The notes under the pieces were generated by a model. It searched no databases, was not told the origin of the DNA, and saw nothing but the letters and a program-made list of their open reading frames with translations. A stretch of DNA of 64,000 bases. It comes from Pseudoalteromonas luteoviolacea B = ATCC 29581 (GTDB taxonomy: Bacteria > Pseudomonadota > Gammaproteobacteria > Enterobacterales > Alteromonadaceae). Both the position numbers and the translations under genes were made by a program. This document shows, piece after piece, positions 37,240-46,670 of this stretch (position 1 is its first letter; each line of letters starts with the position of its first letter). Location of the stretch: positions 62,001-126,000 of the forward strand of contig CAPN01000032.1 in NCBI GenBank assembly GCA_000333235.1. Direction: 5' to 3'.

Positions 37240-37536
37240 TTATCGGTCGGTGGTTACTAAACTGTTTTCTGTACCAAATGCATTTGGCACGTAGGCATCA
37301 GCTTGATGATCATTATGCCAATCAACCCCATTTACGAGATATTTAAAATGAAACGCTTTGTCGACAGGCAATCGTTGTTTAAGCCGAAATAAATTGTCTT
37401 TTTTAGAAAATTTCATTGCAACTGGCTTCCACCCTGTAAACTCGCCTACTAACTCAACCTTTTCAGCGGTAGGACAAGGGTGTTCAAACGTTACTTCTGC
37501 TTCGTCTTTGGTCTTAAAAAAGCGCTTTGTCAACAT
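37240..37536 (-). CDS. Small stand-alone glycogen-binding (CBM48/AMPK-like) protein
   Basis: 98 residues consisting almost entirely of one early-set beta domain: VTFEHPCPTAEKVELVGEF, TGWKPVAMKFSKKDNLF, FHFKYLVNGVDWHNDHQADAYV (residues about 62-83), ending PNAFGTENSLV. This matches the isoamylase-N/AMPK-beta glycogen-binding fold (the W of TGWKP and the Y-x-V-N-G turn). No catalytic part. As first gene of the operon with a good GGAG site it may target the operon's enzymes to glycogen or regulate them (inference). Confidence 0.88.
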   Translation of the reverse strand: MLTKRFFKTKDEAEVTFEHPCPTAEKVELVGEFTGWKPVAMKFSKKDNLFRLKQRLPVDKAFHFKYLVNGVDWHNDHQADAYVPNAFGTENSLVTTDR

Positions 37537-37754
37537 ATTAAGCTCCAGAAATAGTTATGGAAATCCTTATCACAGAGCCACATACAGCTCAAAACGGGGA
37601 CCTGTGAGCCATCATTGAGTAAACCAAATAATTGTTTACGCATTATTACAGTGCAGAAAAATGAGATTGCACCTAATTGGTGCGCAATAATGGAGAAAAA
37701 TCCACATTCTCTTCATTTCTGACCATATCCTTTGAACAAGAGCAATTGCTATAC

Positions 37755-37781
37755 CACATCGCTTTTTTTAAAAGCGATGTG
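37755..37781. repeat. Perfect 12-bp hairpin in the glycogen upstream region
   Basis: CACATCGCTTTT (37755-37766) and AAAAGCGATGTG (37770-37781) with a TTT loop. It is about 220 bp upstream of the first glycogen gene. No T-run follows on either strand, which argues against a simple terminator; it may be an operator or part of a small RNA. Confidence 0.6.
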
Positions 37782-38359
37782 AAGACTTGATAGTAATTCA
37801 GCTAACGAATTTATACGCAGCACAAATACTACCTAGTTGAGGCATCAAATTGATGTGAGAGACACCTATAAGTTAGTGCAGTAAAAATGGTGTGTAAAGT
37901 GAAATTACTTAATTATTTCTGCACGTTGACCTAAATCAAATCGCGTAACTCACCTATTTGTTTCACTATTCACAACACAGTCAAAGCTCTTGATTCAAGA
38001 TAGAAATCAATTTTCACTTTACAACTACCTCAAGAAATCAATAGACCATGCCGATACCCTGAAAAAGTAAAGAGTCAAAACGTGTCAAGTGCGATAGGTT
38101 TAGGTGAAACTTGTGACGGGTATAAAGTTGATACCTAGACAATTCAAACAACGATAATGCATCTAACCTCCGTCGCGCTTAACAGTCGACACTATCTCGT
38201 TGAACGATCAGGTTAATTAGGTATTTAACGGTGCTCTGATTTATACCAAGGGTAAAGAATTGCTCAAATTTCTCCAGAATAAATGCAAAAAGTGAGAAAA
38301 AAATTCAACAGATTCGTACCTTTGAATTATCATTAGTTTAAGCAACAAGGAATTTCATT

Positions 38360-38600
38360 TATACCTAACAAACTGACGATGACTGTTCAAAGTTCAACCG
38401 TGTTATGAATAGTCGGCACGCGTATGCAAGCATGTGGCACCTAACAACGTAATAGAAATACGGAGGTGCTTCCATAGGGCAAGTTTTACAGGCGTTGATT
38501 CCCCTTTGATAACGGGGAAAACCATTACCCTCAATTATGCTTTGTCTAAACGCCTGCAACTTCGCACTGAAGTCACACGTCTTCAAGTTAATTGGGTATA
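38360..38600. repeat. Copy C, about 240-bp MITE-like repeat element
   Basis: Ends resemble terminal inverted repeats: TATACCTAACAAACT at 38360-38374 and, reversed, TATACCCAATTAACT from 38600. Inside, CAGGCGTT (38489-38496) pairs with AACGCCTG (38549-38556) and TTCCCC with GGGGAA. The right end stops 38 bp before the GTG of the GGDEF-EAL gene, so it contributes to that gene's upstream region. Confidence 0.6.
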
Positions 38601-38637
38601 TTCCTCGCCCACTAGAGAGAATAAAGGAAATAAATTA

Positions 38638-40563
38638 GTGAACAGAGTGCTAATAAAGCAATTAGTGATAGTAGGGTTTATTGTTGCAATGGCTTTACTG
38701 TTCTATAACGTGCTTATTTCTACCTTGGGAAATAGCCAAGATTCAGTGACCTCTGCTCATCGAATAGATTTACCGGTTAGTTCACTCCACTCTCACGGTT
38801 TAACAATAGACAGCCGATATTTGGGTATTAGTGTAATTAAGGATATAGAAACGACGTATCTCGCCACCTCACCAGTGTTTGGTCAAATTTCAATCGTTCC
38901 CTCTAGCATTGCAATTATAGCCGTCATATTAGACCCTGCTTTTTTACTAGTCTGTGGCTTTATGGCGCTAATGACCATACTATTAGTTCGTTTCATTTCA
39001 CATCAAACTATTCAAGAAGATGTTTTTCTTAGAATCAATCATTTACTAAATAGTTATCTAGAATCAACAAGATCTGGTGACAAACAACTTCCCAATCATC
39101 TCGATAGTCACTATGTAGATATGCTTTCGGCACAACTTGAGAACGCGCAAAAAGGCATACAGAAACTTCAGTACCAATCAACGCATATGCATTCGCAAGA
39201 TAAGTTGACGTTACTAATCGATAGACATGCTTATCTCAAACACCTAAGCCGCAAACTATCTCTAGCAGAGAAAGCCAAAAGCAAATGTGCTTTGCTTTTT
39301 ATCGATCTCGACGGCTTTAAACAAGTGAATGATTCGTTTGGCCATAGCTATGGTGACGAAGTACTCATCAAAGTGGCCAAGCGTCTTATGGATGTCGCTC
39401 GTCGATTTGGGATTAGTGAGTTGCTTCCGCACGCAGATGGAGAACTGGATTACAGTATTTCTCGATTAGGTGGCGATGAATTTTCGGTTTTTATTGAATG
39501 CATGGAGGAACAAGATTCTGTTATCGAAATCGCAAAAGCTGTTCTAAAAACAATAGAAACAGACTTTATGCTTGGCAATAAAATCATCAAAATAAGCGCT
39601 AGTGTGGGGATTGCTATCTATCCAGATTCTGCTGCAACGCCTCAATCGTTATTGCAAATGGCCGATGTCGCAATGTATCGTGCAAAAACAGATGGGCGGG
39701 GTATTTTCAAGATTTACTCACCGGAAATGAGTAATAAATTAAGGCGCTACCATTATTTGGTAGATGAAATGCGGTTGGCACTCGCATCTAAAAACTTCAC
39801 TCTCACTTTTCAACCCATCGTTCACGTTGAGGACTGCACCATTGACTATTTTGAAGCGCTCGTGCGTTGGCATCATCCGGTTGAAGGAATGATCCCACCG
39901 TCTGAGTTTATTCCTGTTGCCGAAGAAACGAATTTAATTCTCGAAATGGGTGATTGGATAATGCTAGAAGCCTGCTCTCAAATGAGCTCTTGGCATCACG
40001 CAGGTATGAAAAAAGTAAAAATGTCAGTGAATGTTTCCGGTGTGCAATTACGTCATCGTGAGCTTCATAGTTGGGTATCCAGTATTTTATCAAAGACTAA
40101 TTTACCTGCAACATCATTGATGATTGAGATTACCGAAACGACTCTCATACAAGCAAGCCGAAATGTAATCGACGAATTAGAAAAATGTCGAGCAATGGGT
40201 ATCATTATTGCGATTGATGATTTCGGAACAGGCTTTAGCTCTTTAAGTACGCTTGCGGACTTACCTATTGATGTAATCAAAATAGATAAGCAATTTATTT
40301 CCTCAGCACACGACAGTGTAAAATACTTTAAAATCTTGCAATCGATAACAGATCTAGGAAGAGAGCTTGGACTCAAGCTAGTTGCAGAAGGCGTAGAACG
40401 CACTGAACAGTTTGAACTCGTTAAACAATTGGGCATTAGTTGCGTGCAAGGGTATTTAGTCAGCCAACCACAATCCTCAGCAAGAGTTAATAACAAAGTA
40501 CTCAAAGCCAATGTAAATAACGTCGCTCGTACTGGAACTAGCGTATGGTTACCTGAAAGTTAA
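38638..40563 (+). CDS. Membrane GGDEF-EAL cyclic-di-GMP protein
   Basis: 641 residues. Two membrane helices (about 7-30 and 90-118) enclose a short periplasmic segment of about 60 residues, then a cytoplasmic linker, a GGDEF domain (about 188-360; intact RLGGDEFS at 276-283) and an EAL domain (about 380-620; intact FEALVRW, IDDFGTGFS, GVERTEQ). Both motifs are complete, so it could make and break c-di-GMP; no RxxD inhibitory site is evident before GGDEF. The open frame extends to 38434, but that part is repeat DNA; GTG at 38638 with AAAGGA upstream gives a normal membrane start. Ends 4 bp inside the convergent Lrp-type gene. Confidence 0.9.
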   Translation: MNRVLIKQLVIVGFIVAMALLFYNVLISTLGNSQDSVTSAHRIDLPVSSLHSHGLTIDSRYLGISVIKDIETTYLATSPVFGQISIVPSSIAIIAVILDPAFLLVCGFMALMTILLVRFISHQTIQEDVFLRINHLLNSYLESTRSGDKQLPNHLDSHYVDMLSAQLENAQKGIQKLQYQSTHMHSQDKLTLLIDRHAYLKHLSRKLSLAEKAKSKCALLFIDLDGFKQVNDSFGHSYGDEVLIKVAKRLMDVARRFGISELLPHADGELDYSISRLGGDEFSVFIECMEEQDSVIEIAKAVLKTIETDFMLGNKIIKISASVGIAIYPDSAATPQSLLQMADVAMYRAKTDGRGIFKIYSPEMSNKLRRYHYLVDEMRLALASKNFTLTFQPIVHVEDCTIDYFEALVRWHHPVEGMIPPSEFIPVAEETNLILEMGDWIMLEACSQMSSWHHAGMKKVKMSVNVSGVQLRHRELHSWVSSILSKTNLPATSLMIEITETTLIQASRNVIDELEKCRAMGIIIAIDDFGTGFSSLSTLADLPIDVIKIDKQFISSAHDSVKYFKILQSITDLGRELGLKLVAEGVERTEQFELVKQLGISCVQGYLVSQPQSSARVNNKVLKANVNNVARTGTSVWLPES

Positions 40564-40988
40564 CGCTCGAATTTAGTTTCTAGAATGACCGATGAAGTCG
40601 TACGCTCAACCCCATCTAAGTTGCCAATTTCGTCAAGTAAGTGGCTCAACTGTTCTAAATTTTGTGCAGATACCACCGCGATGAGATCGTACTCTCCGCT
40701 AATGGCATAGAGCGCTGATATATTGCTCATTTGTTTTAAGGCTAAATTGGTTTTAGTTGTTAATTTTTGCCTTACTTTAATTGAAACATGCGCTGAGACT
40801 AACGCATTTGCGTATGTTCCTCCAAATTCAACGCGATAACCTTTAATCACACCTTGTTGTTCTAATTTGGAAATTCGATTTTGTACCGTTGCACGAGATA
40901 CAGAAAGTAATTTTGCTAACTCGGTAATGCTCTTTCTTGCATCAGCTCGAAGTAGATTCAATAGCTTTTCGTCTTGCTCACTTATCAT
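40560..40988 (-). CDS. Lrp/AsnC-family transcriptional regulator
   Basis: 142 residues. N-terminal HTH (DEKLLNLLRADARKSITELA, LSVSRATVQNRISKLEQQGVI residues about 28-48) and C-terminal RAM ligand-binding domain (VSAHVSIKV, YAISGEYDLIAVV). Amino-acid responsive feast/famine regulator. It is divergent from argD-astA-DUF1338, so arginine or its catabolites are a reasonable effector guess (inference). Confidence 0.92.
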   Translation of the reverse strand: MISEQDEKLLNLLRADARKSITELAKLLSVSRATVQNRISKLEQQGVIKGYRVEFGGTYANALVSAHVSIKVRQKLTTKTNLALKQMSNISALYAISGEYDLIAVVSAQNLEQLSHLLDEIGNLDGVERTTSSVILETKFER

Positions 40989-41091
40989 TTTGACACCTAG
41001 AACTAGCGATTTGATATAATATTACCTCAAATTTGCCAAATTAACACTGCAAATTAGTAAGAATAGGCATGATAATGGATTCAACTGCTGA

Positions 41092-42378
<1,287 letters not shown>

Positions 42379-42398
42379 TATTAGCCGGTCAACTAAAG

Positions 42399-42422
42399 TA
42401 GGGTCTTATGCGACCCTATTTT
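42399..42422 (+). terminator. Intra-operon hairpin with T-run between argD and astA
   Basis: TAGGGTC (42399-42405) and GACCCTA (42412-42418) with loop TTATGC, followed by TTTT (42419-42422) that runs directly into the astA Shine-Dalgarno GGAG (42423-42426). A partial terminator or mRNA processing site that would lower astA expression relative to argD. Confidence 0.6.
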
Positions 42423-42432
42423 GGAGCTGATT

Positions 42433-43452
42433 ATGAAAGTATTAAGACCTATTACTACAGCTGATTTTGCAGCACTGCGCTTGATTGCAGAAGAGTCAGG
42501 ACCTGGCTTTACGTCTTTGCCAGTTGATGACGCTAAGCTAAACAGCAAAATCCGTCGCTCAGAAGAAAGTTTTCTTAAAACACTTGATATGCCGAAAGAT
42601 GAAGGCTATTTGTTTGTTTTAGAAGATACAGAAACCAATACCATTTTAGGCACTACCGCAATTGAAGCCGCGGTTGGCTATGATGCACCCCTTTATCATT
42701 ACCATAAAAGTAAGTCTGTGCATCACTCAAAAGCACTTAACGTATATAACACGGTTGAAGTACTCACAATGTGTAACGACTATACTGGTGCAACTGAGAT
42801 CTGTACGCTTTTCTTACGCCCTGATTTTCGCAGGGGGCTCGCTGGACGATTTTTATCTCGATCGCGTTTTCTATTTATGGCCGATCATCAAGACCGATTT
42901 TCTGACACGGTTATTGCAGAAATGCGCGGCGTAAATGACGAAGATGGTCACTCTCCATTTTGGGAATGGCTACAATCTCATTTCTTTAGTATTGATTTCC
43001 CTGTGGCAGACCATTTAGTTGGCCTTGGCAATAAAGTATTTATTTCTGAGTTAATGCCAAAGCACCCTATTTACGTCAACCTTTTAAGTGAAGAAGCGCA
43101 AGGCGTGATCGGTCAAGTTCACGAAAAAACAAAGCCTGCACTTCGTTTACTAGAAAAAGAAGGGTTTGAACATCGTGGCTACGTCGATTTATTTGACGCA
43201 GGACCGACGGTCGAGTGTCGCATGAACAATATACGTAGCATTCGTGATTCAATCGAATGCTCTGTACGAATTAGTTCAGTAAAGAGCGAAAAAACGTTTG
43301 CTATCAGTAATAAAGGTCTGATTGACTTTCGCGCAACGTATACCGAGCAAGCACAATACCACGTTGAAGAAAATGAGCTTATTATTACCCAAGAAGTTGC
43401 AGATGCATTAAATATCGCCTCTGGTGAGAAAGTTCGTTTTTTTGAATTATAA
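42433..43452 (+). CDS. astA: Arginine N-succinyltransferase
   Basis: 339 residues. First enzyme of the AST pathway: succinyl-CoA plus arginine to N2-succinylarginine. Family landmarks: VLRPITTADFAALRLIAEESGPGFTSLP at the start (residues 2-29; landmark GFTSLP), EMRGVNDEDGHSPFWEWL, ISELMPKHPIYVNLL and LEKEGFEHRGYVDLFDAGPTVEC (about 240-262). GNAT-like fold. ATG chosen by GGAG 6 nt upstream. The astB, astD and astE partners are not in this window. Confidence 0.94.
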   Translation: MKVLRPITTADFAALRLIAEESGPGFTSLPVDDAKLNSKIRRSEESFLKTLDMPKDEGYLFVLEDTETNTILGTTAIEAAVGYDAPLYHYHKSKSVHHSKALNVYNTVEVLTMCNDYTGATEICTLFLRPDFRRGLAGRFLSRSRFLFMADHQDRFSDTVIAEMRGVNDEDGHSPFWEWLQSHFFSIDFPVADHLVGLGNKVFISELMPKHPIYVNLLSEEAQGVIGQVHEKTKPALRLLEKEGFEHRGYVDLFDAGPTVECRMNNIRSIRDSIECSVRISSVKSEKTFAISNKGLIDFRATYTEQAQYHVEENELIITQEVADALNIASGEKVRFFEL

Positions 43453-43544
43453 ATTGAAAATAAATTAAGAAGCCTTGCGTCGTGCTTAACTTAACACGCA
43501 AGTTAACTTCGCAGAGAAGATCTGCACCGATTAGGAAGAACATT

Positions 43545-44348
43545 ATGCACAACAACGTAGATACACTTTTCGCCAATTTATGGGACAACTATTTATCCGT
43601 TACACCCTCAGCTGTGGAAGTACACAAACTTTTGGGTTCTACACAACAGGACGACGTGATTAATGATCACATCGCGCTTCGTACGTTTAATCACCCAAAA
43701 ATTGGCCTAGAGAAATTGGCTGCACATTTTCTTGAGGTTGGTTACAAAGAGTGTGGCGAATACCATTTTGAAGCAAAAAAACTCTACGCAAAACATTTTG
43801 AGCATTCGGATCCAACAAAGCCAAAAGTGTTTATCTCTGAATTGCTTTTAGAAAAATGTTCAAATGAATTGCAAACCATTATTACCAATCTGATTGATCA
43901 AATTGACACAAGCGTTGTGACCGCAGACAACTTTTTGTACTCAGGTACCCATTGGCAAATAAGTCACGCGCAATACAAAACACTTTTAGCAGAAAGTGAA
44001 TACGCAGCGTGGATGGCTGCATGGGGTTTCCGCGCAAATCACTTTACCGTGAGCATTAATTATTTGAACAATTTTGACTCGATTGAAGCGGTAAACCAAG
44101 CATTAAAAGAAGGTGGTTTTGCCCTGAATACCTCTGGTGGAGAAATCAAAGGTTCACCAGAAGTACTGTTAGAACAATCATCAACACTTGCTGATGACTA
44201 TAAAGTCGCCTTTAGCGATGGCGAGTTCGCAATCCCAAGTTGCTTTTATGAATTCGCCCTTCGCTACCCTAAAGCGGATGGTGAACTATATACCGGCTTT
44301 GTTGCTGCATCTGCCGACAAAATTTTTGAAAGCACTAACGCCCGATAA
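43545..44348 (+). CDS. DUF1338 family protein (2-oxoadipate dioxygenase-like)
   Basis: 267 residues. DUF1338 family, vicinal-oxygen-chelate fold. The presumed metal triad is present: His42 in NDHIALRTF, His166 in RANHFTVS and Glu236 in CFYEFALRYP. The longer family member HglS of Pseudomonas converts 2-oxoadipate to D-2-hydroxyglutarate in lysine breakdown (established for HglS); the substrate of the short form is not known to me. Position after argD-astA suggests a role in arginine or related oxo-acid metabolism. Start ATG 43545, SD AGGAAG. Confidence 0.88.
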   Translation: MHNNVDTLFANLWDNYLSVTPSAVEVHKLLGSTQQDDVINDHIALRTFNHPKIGLEKLAAHFLEVGYKECGEYHFEAKKLYAKHFEHSDPTKPKVFISELLLEKCSNELQTIITNLIDQIDTSVVTADNFLYSGTHWQISHAQYKTLLAESEYAAWMAAWGFRANHFTVSINYLNNFDSIEAVNQALKEGGFALNTSGGEIKGSPEVLLEQSSTLADDYKVAFSDGEFAIPSCFYEFALRYPKADGELYTGFVAASADKIFESTNAR

Positions 44349-44390
44349 CCAAATTGATACTCTTGTTTAGCTATCACCTTAGGTGATCCC

Positions 44391-44416
44391 AAAGCGGCTT
44401 CGGCCGCTTTTATTTT
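44391..44416 (+). terminator. Terminator of the argD-astA-DUF1338 operon
   Basis: AAAGCGGC (44391-44398), UUCG tetraloop, GCCGCTTT (44403-44410), then TATTTTA. A smaller hairpin, ATCACC/GGTGAT (44373-44387), lies just before it. Confidence 0.88.
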
Positions 44417-44536
44417 ATTTCAATGTCCTTGTGATTTAGAGAGCAATTGTCATCATTCTGTATTAATTACCCGATAAGTTGTAATTCACTCAACTTGGTG
44501 TGACACTAACTTTGTACATGCAAAGGAGTTCGAATA

Positions 44537-45358
44537 GTGAGAAAGCACCCTGACACTAAGCAAACTATAACTATCGCAAACTTGCTATCTATTCATCCTG
44601 CATTAGACGATAAAAAATCTTATAAACAGCAACTTAAGTACTGGCAAAACCAACTTTTACATGTACAACAAGCTTACTACCATCAAAAACGACGCGCGCT
44701 CATCGTCTTTGAAGGTTGGGATGCGGCAGGCAAAGGTGGTGCGATACGTCGACTAACTGAAAAACTTGATCCGAGAGGGTATCAAGTCTATCCGATTGCA
44801 GCACCGAATTCCGACGAGCAAGCTAAGCATTACCTTTATCGGTTTTTTAATAAACTCCCAAGTCCTGGTTGTTTTAGTATTTTTGATCGTTCGTACTATG
44901 GTCGTGTGTTAGTTGAGCGTATTGAACAATTCGCTACACCAGAGCAATGGCAAAGAGCTTACCAAGAAATCAACGAATTTGAGCGCCTACTCTATGATGA
45001 CAATGTCCGAGTAATCAAACTATTTCTTCATATCTCAAATCACGAACAGGCAAAGCGCTTCGAAGAACGACTTAATAATCCGTACAAGCGTTGGAAGCTC
45101 ACTGAAGAAGATCTTAGAAATCGAGAAAAGCGCAGTGAATATGAAAAAGCGTATAATGAAATGTTCGCAAAAACACATACCTCACAAGCGCCATGGCACA
45201 TTGTTCTTGCCGATCATAAATGGCATGCCCGAGTAAAAATACTAGAAACACTAGTTAAAGCACTTAGCGACGGGGTATCTATTACGCCTCCTGAGCTTGA
45301 CCCTGCATTACTGGCTCTCGCCAAAAAGCAACTATCAAGGAGTGATCATGGATCGTAA
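44537..45358 (+). CDS. ppk2: Polyphosphate kinase 2 family protein
   Basis: 273 residues, single PPK2 domain. Walker A GWDAAGKGGAIRRLTEKLDPRGYQV (about 59-83; landmark GWDAAGKGG), lid and Walker B region FDRSYYGRVLVERIE, and the conserved LRNREKRSEYEKAYNEM helix. PPK2 enzymes move phosphate between polyphosphate and nucleotides (NDP or NMP); class cannot be set from sequence alone. GTG start with AAAGGAG 8 nt upstream. Its 3' end overlaps the DUF2252 gene by 11 bp, so they are coupled. Confidence 0.92.
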   Translation: MRKHPDTKQTITIANLLSIHPALDDKKSYKQQLKYWQNQLLHVQQAYYHQKRRALIVFEGWDAAGKGGAIRRLTEKLDPRGYQVYPIAAPNSDEQAKHYLYRFFNKLPSPGCFSIFDRSYYGRVLVERIEQFATPEQWQRAYQEINEFERLLYDDNVRVIKLFLHISNHEQAKRFEERLNNPYKRWKLTEEDLRNREKRSEYEKAYNEMFAKTHTSQAPWHIVLADHKWHARVKILETLVKALSDGVSITPPELDPALLALAKKQLSRSDHGS

Positions 45359-46670
45359 AAACTGGCTAAAATCTCAAATCCACTGCGTAGACGGTACAAG
45401 TCCTTCGCCTGATTTTGCCAAACACTTAAAAATGGCGACGAGCCCATTTTATTTTTATCGTGGTAGTGCAATGTTATTTTACGCTGACATTTACAGCGGA
45501 AATATCGATATCCCACAATCACTTATAAGATTGCCTTTGACTACCATCATGGGCGATTGCCATGTAAGTAACTTTGGATTTTTAAGTGAAGAAGGCGCTC
45601 ATGGAGAAACTCTCATTTTTGCCCCGAATGATTTCGATGACGCTTGCATAGGTCATGCAATTTGGGACTTGTTGCGTTATTTAGTGAGTTTGTCATTAGC
45701 ACAAACCGAAGGTCTGCGAATTAAACAACACTATATCGATGAAAAATTGCCGGATCGAGATAAAGAAACGGTGAAATCATCACACGTTGAAGGAGCCATG
45801 CGAGACTTTCTTGCCGCGTATCTCGAATATTGTCAATCCTCTCTCGCTGGCCACATTACGAGTCAATCAGCGTTGGTTGCCTTTAGCGAAAAACACATAT
45901 TATATAAACGTTGGCAAAAAGGATTACAACGCCTTAGTGATGGTGTCGCATTTTTAACTAAAAGTACATTAGCAAAAGAAGTCGATTGCCATATTTTTCC
46001 TTTGCAATTTCGTCAAGATGCAAGCCGGTTTAAGCGATTGGAACCAAACTTATTTGAAACACTAACACAAACCTTTGCACCTTACGTTTCCGATAACATT
46101 TTGGACATTATAGAGCGATTAGACGCAGGAACTGGTTCAAACAATATGGCACGATATTATTTACTTGTCGGACCAAGTAATGTCACCAAAAAAACATTAT
46201 CCCTTTGCTATATTGTAGAATTAAAGCAACAACGCGAAGCCGCGCCATTAAGATTCTTTCCATCGCTTTCTAAAACGAATTTACTCAATCCTGCTCATTT
46301 AACCGTTCATTGTCAACGGCGCATGCAACGCCGTCCAGATTTGATCTTAGATGACGCCAAATGGCTAGAGCATCATTATTTGATCCGATCTCGTCATCAT
46401 GCTCGAGTGGGGATTGACCCTGAAGATTTTACTTTAGGCAAAAAAGCAGCAATAAAAGACGGTTTTAGCCAATATGCAAAAGCGTGTGGACATGCGCTCG
46501 CGTTAGCGCATATGCGAGGCGATAGACGCTCACTCGCTTTTCAACAACAAATAGCAGAAGTGCTGCCTCAATACATTAATGAATTAATCGAGCAAGCTTT
46601 AAAATATGCGAACACAGTGAAAAATGATCATTTATTGTTTGTTGAGTTGCTTGGGGATATTCACGACTAA
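45348..46670 (+). CDS. DUF2252 family protein
   Basis: 440 residues, DUF2252 family, distantly kinase-like. Landmarks: FYFYRGSAMLFYADI, MGDCHVSNFGFLSEE, FAPNDFDDACIGHAIWDLLRY and the C-terminal FSQYAKACGHALALAHMRGD (these resemble the catalytic HxD/DFD elements of aminoglycoside-kinase-like proteins). Function unknown. Start ATG 45348 with AAGGAG; the frame to 45297 lies within ppk2 and is rejected. Its end overlaps rnz, on the other strand, by 39 bp. Confidence 0.88.
   Translation: MDRKNWLKSQIHCVDGTSPSPDFAKHLKMATSPFYFYRGSAMLFYADIYSGNIDIPQSLIRLPLTTIMGDCHVSNFGFLSEEGAHGETLIFAPNDFDDACIGHAIWDLLRYLVSLSLAQTEGLRIKQHYIDEKLPDRDKETVKSSHVEGAMRDFLAAYLEYCQSSLAGHITSQSALVAFSEKHILYKRWQKGLQRLSDGVAFLTKSTLAKEVDCHIFPLQFRQDASRFKRLEPNLFETLTQTFAPYVSDNILDIIERLDAGTGSNNMARYYLLVGPSNVTKKTLSLCYIVELKQQREAAPLRFFPSLSKTNLLNPAHLTVHCQRRMQRRPDLILDDAKWLEHHYLIRSRHHARVGIDPEDFTLGKKAAIKDGFSQYAKACGHALALAHMRGDRRSLAFQQQIAEVLPQYINELIEQALKYANTVKNDHLLFVELLGDIHD

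Larger units (their letters stand above)
37537..38637. other. 1.1-kb intergenic region between divergent glycogen and GGDEF-EAL genes
   Basis: No credible gene on either strand. It holds a perfect 12-bp hairpin (37755-37781), the repeat element at 38360-38600, and must contain the promoters of both the glycogen operon and the GGDEF-EAL gene. I could not pick out a confident promoter. A small RNA is possible. Confidence 0.6.

Noticed and set aside
38434..38637. N-terminal extension of the GGDEF-EAL reading frame
   Set aside because: The extra 68 codons run through repeat DNA, have no ribosome site at their start and would put a polar stretch before the membrane helix; GTG at 38638 is better supported.
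40065..40511. 148-codon frame opposite the GGDEF-EAL gene
   Set aside because: Lies wholly inside a well-supported gene on the other strand; composition and lack of a ribosome site mark it as a shadow.
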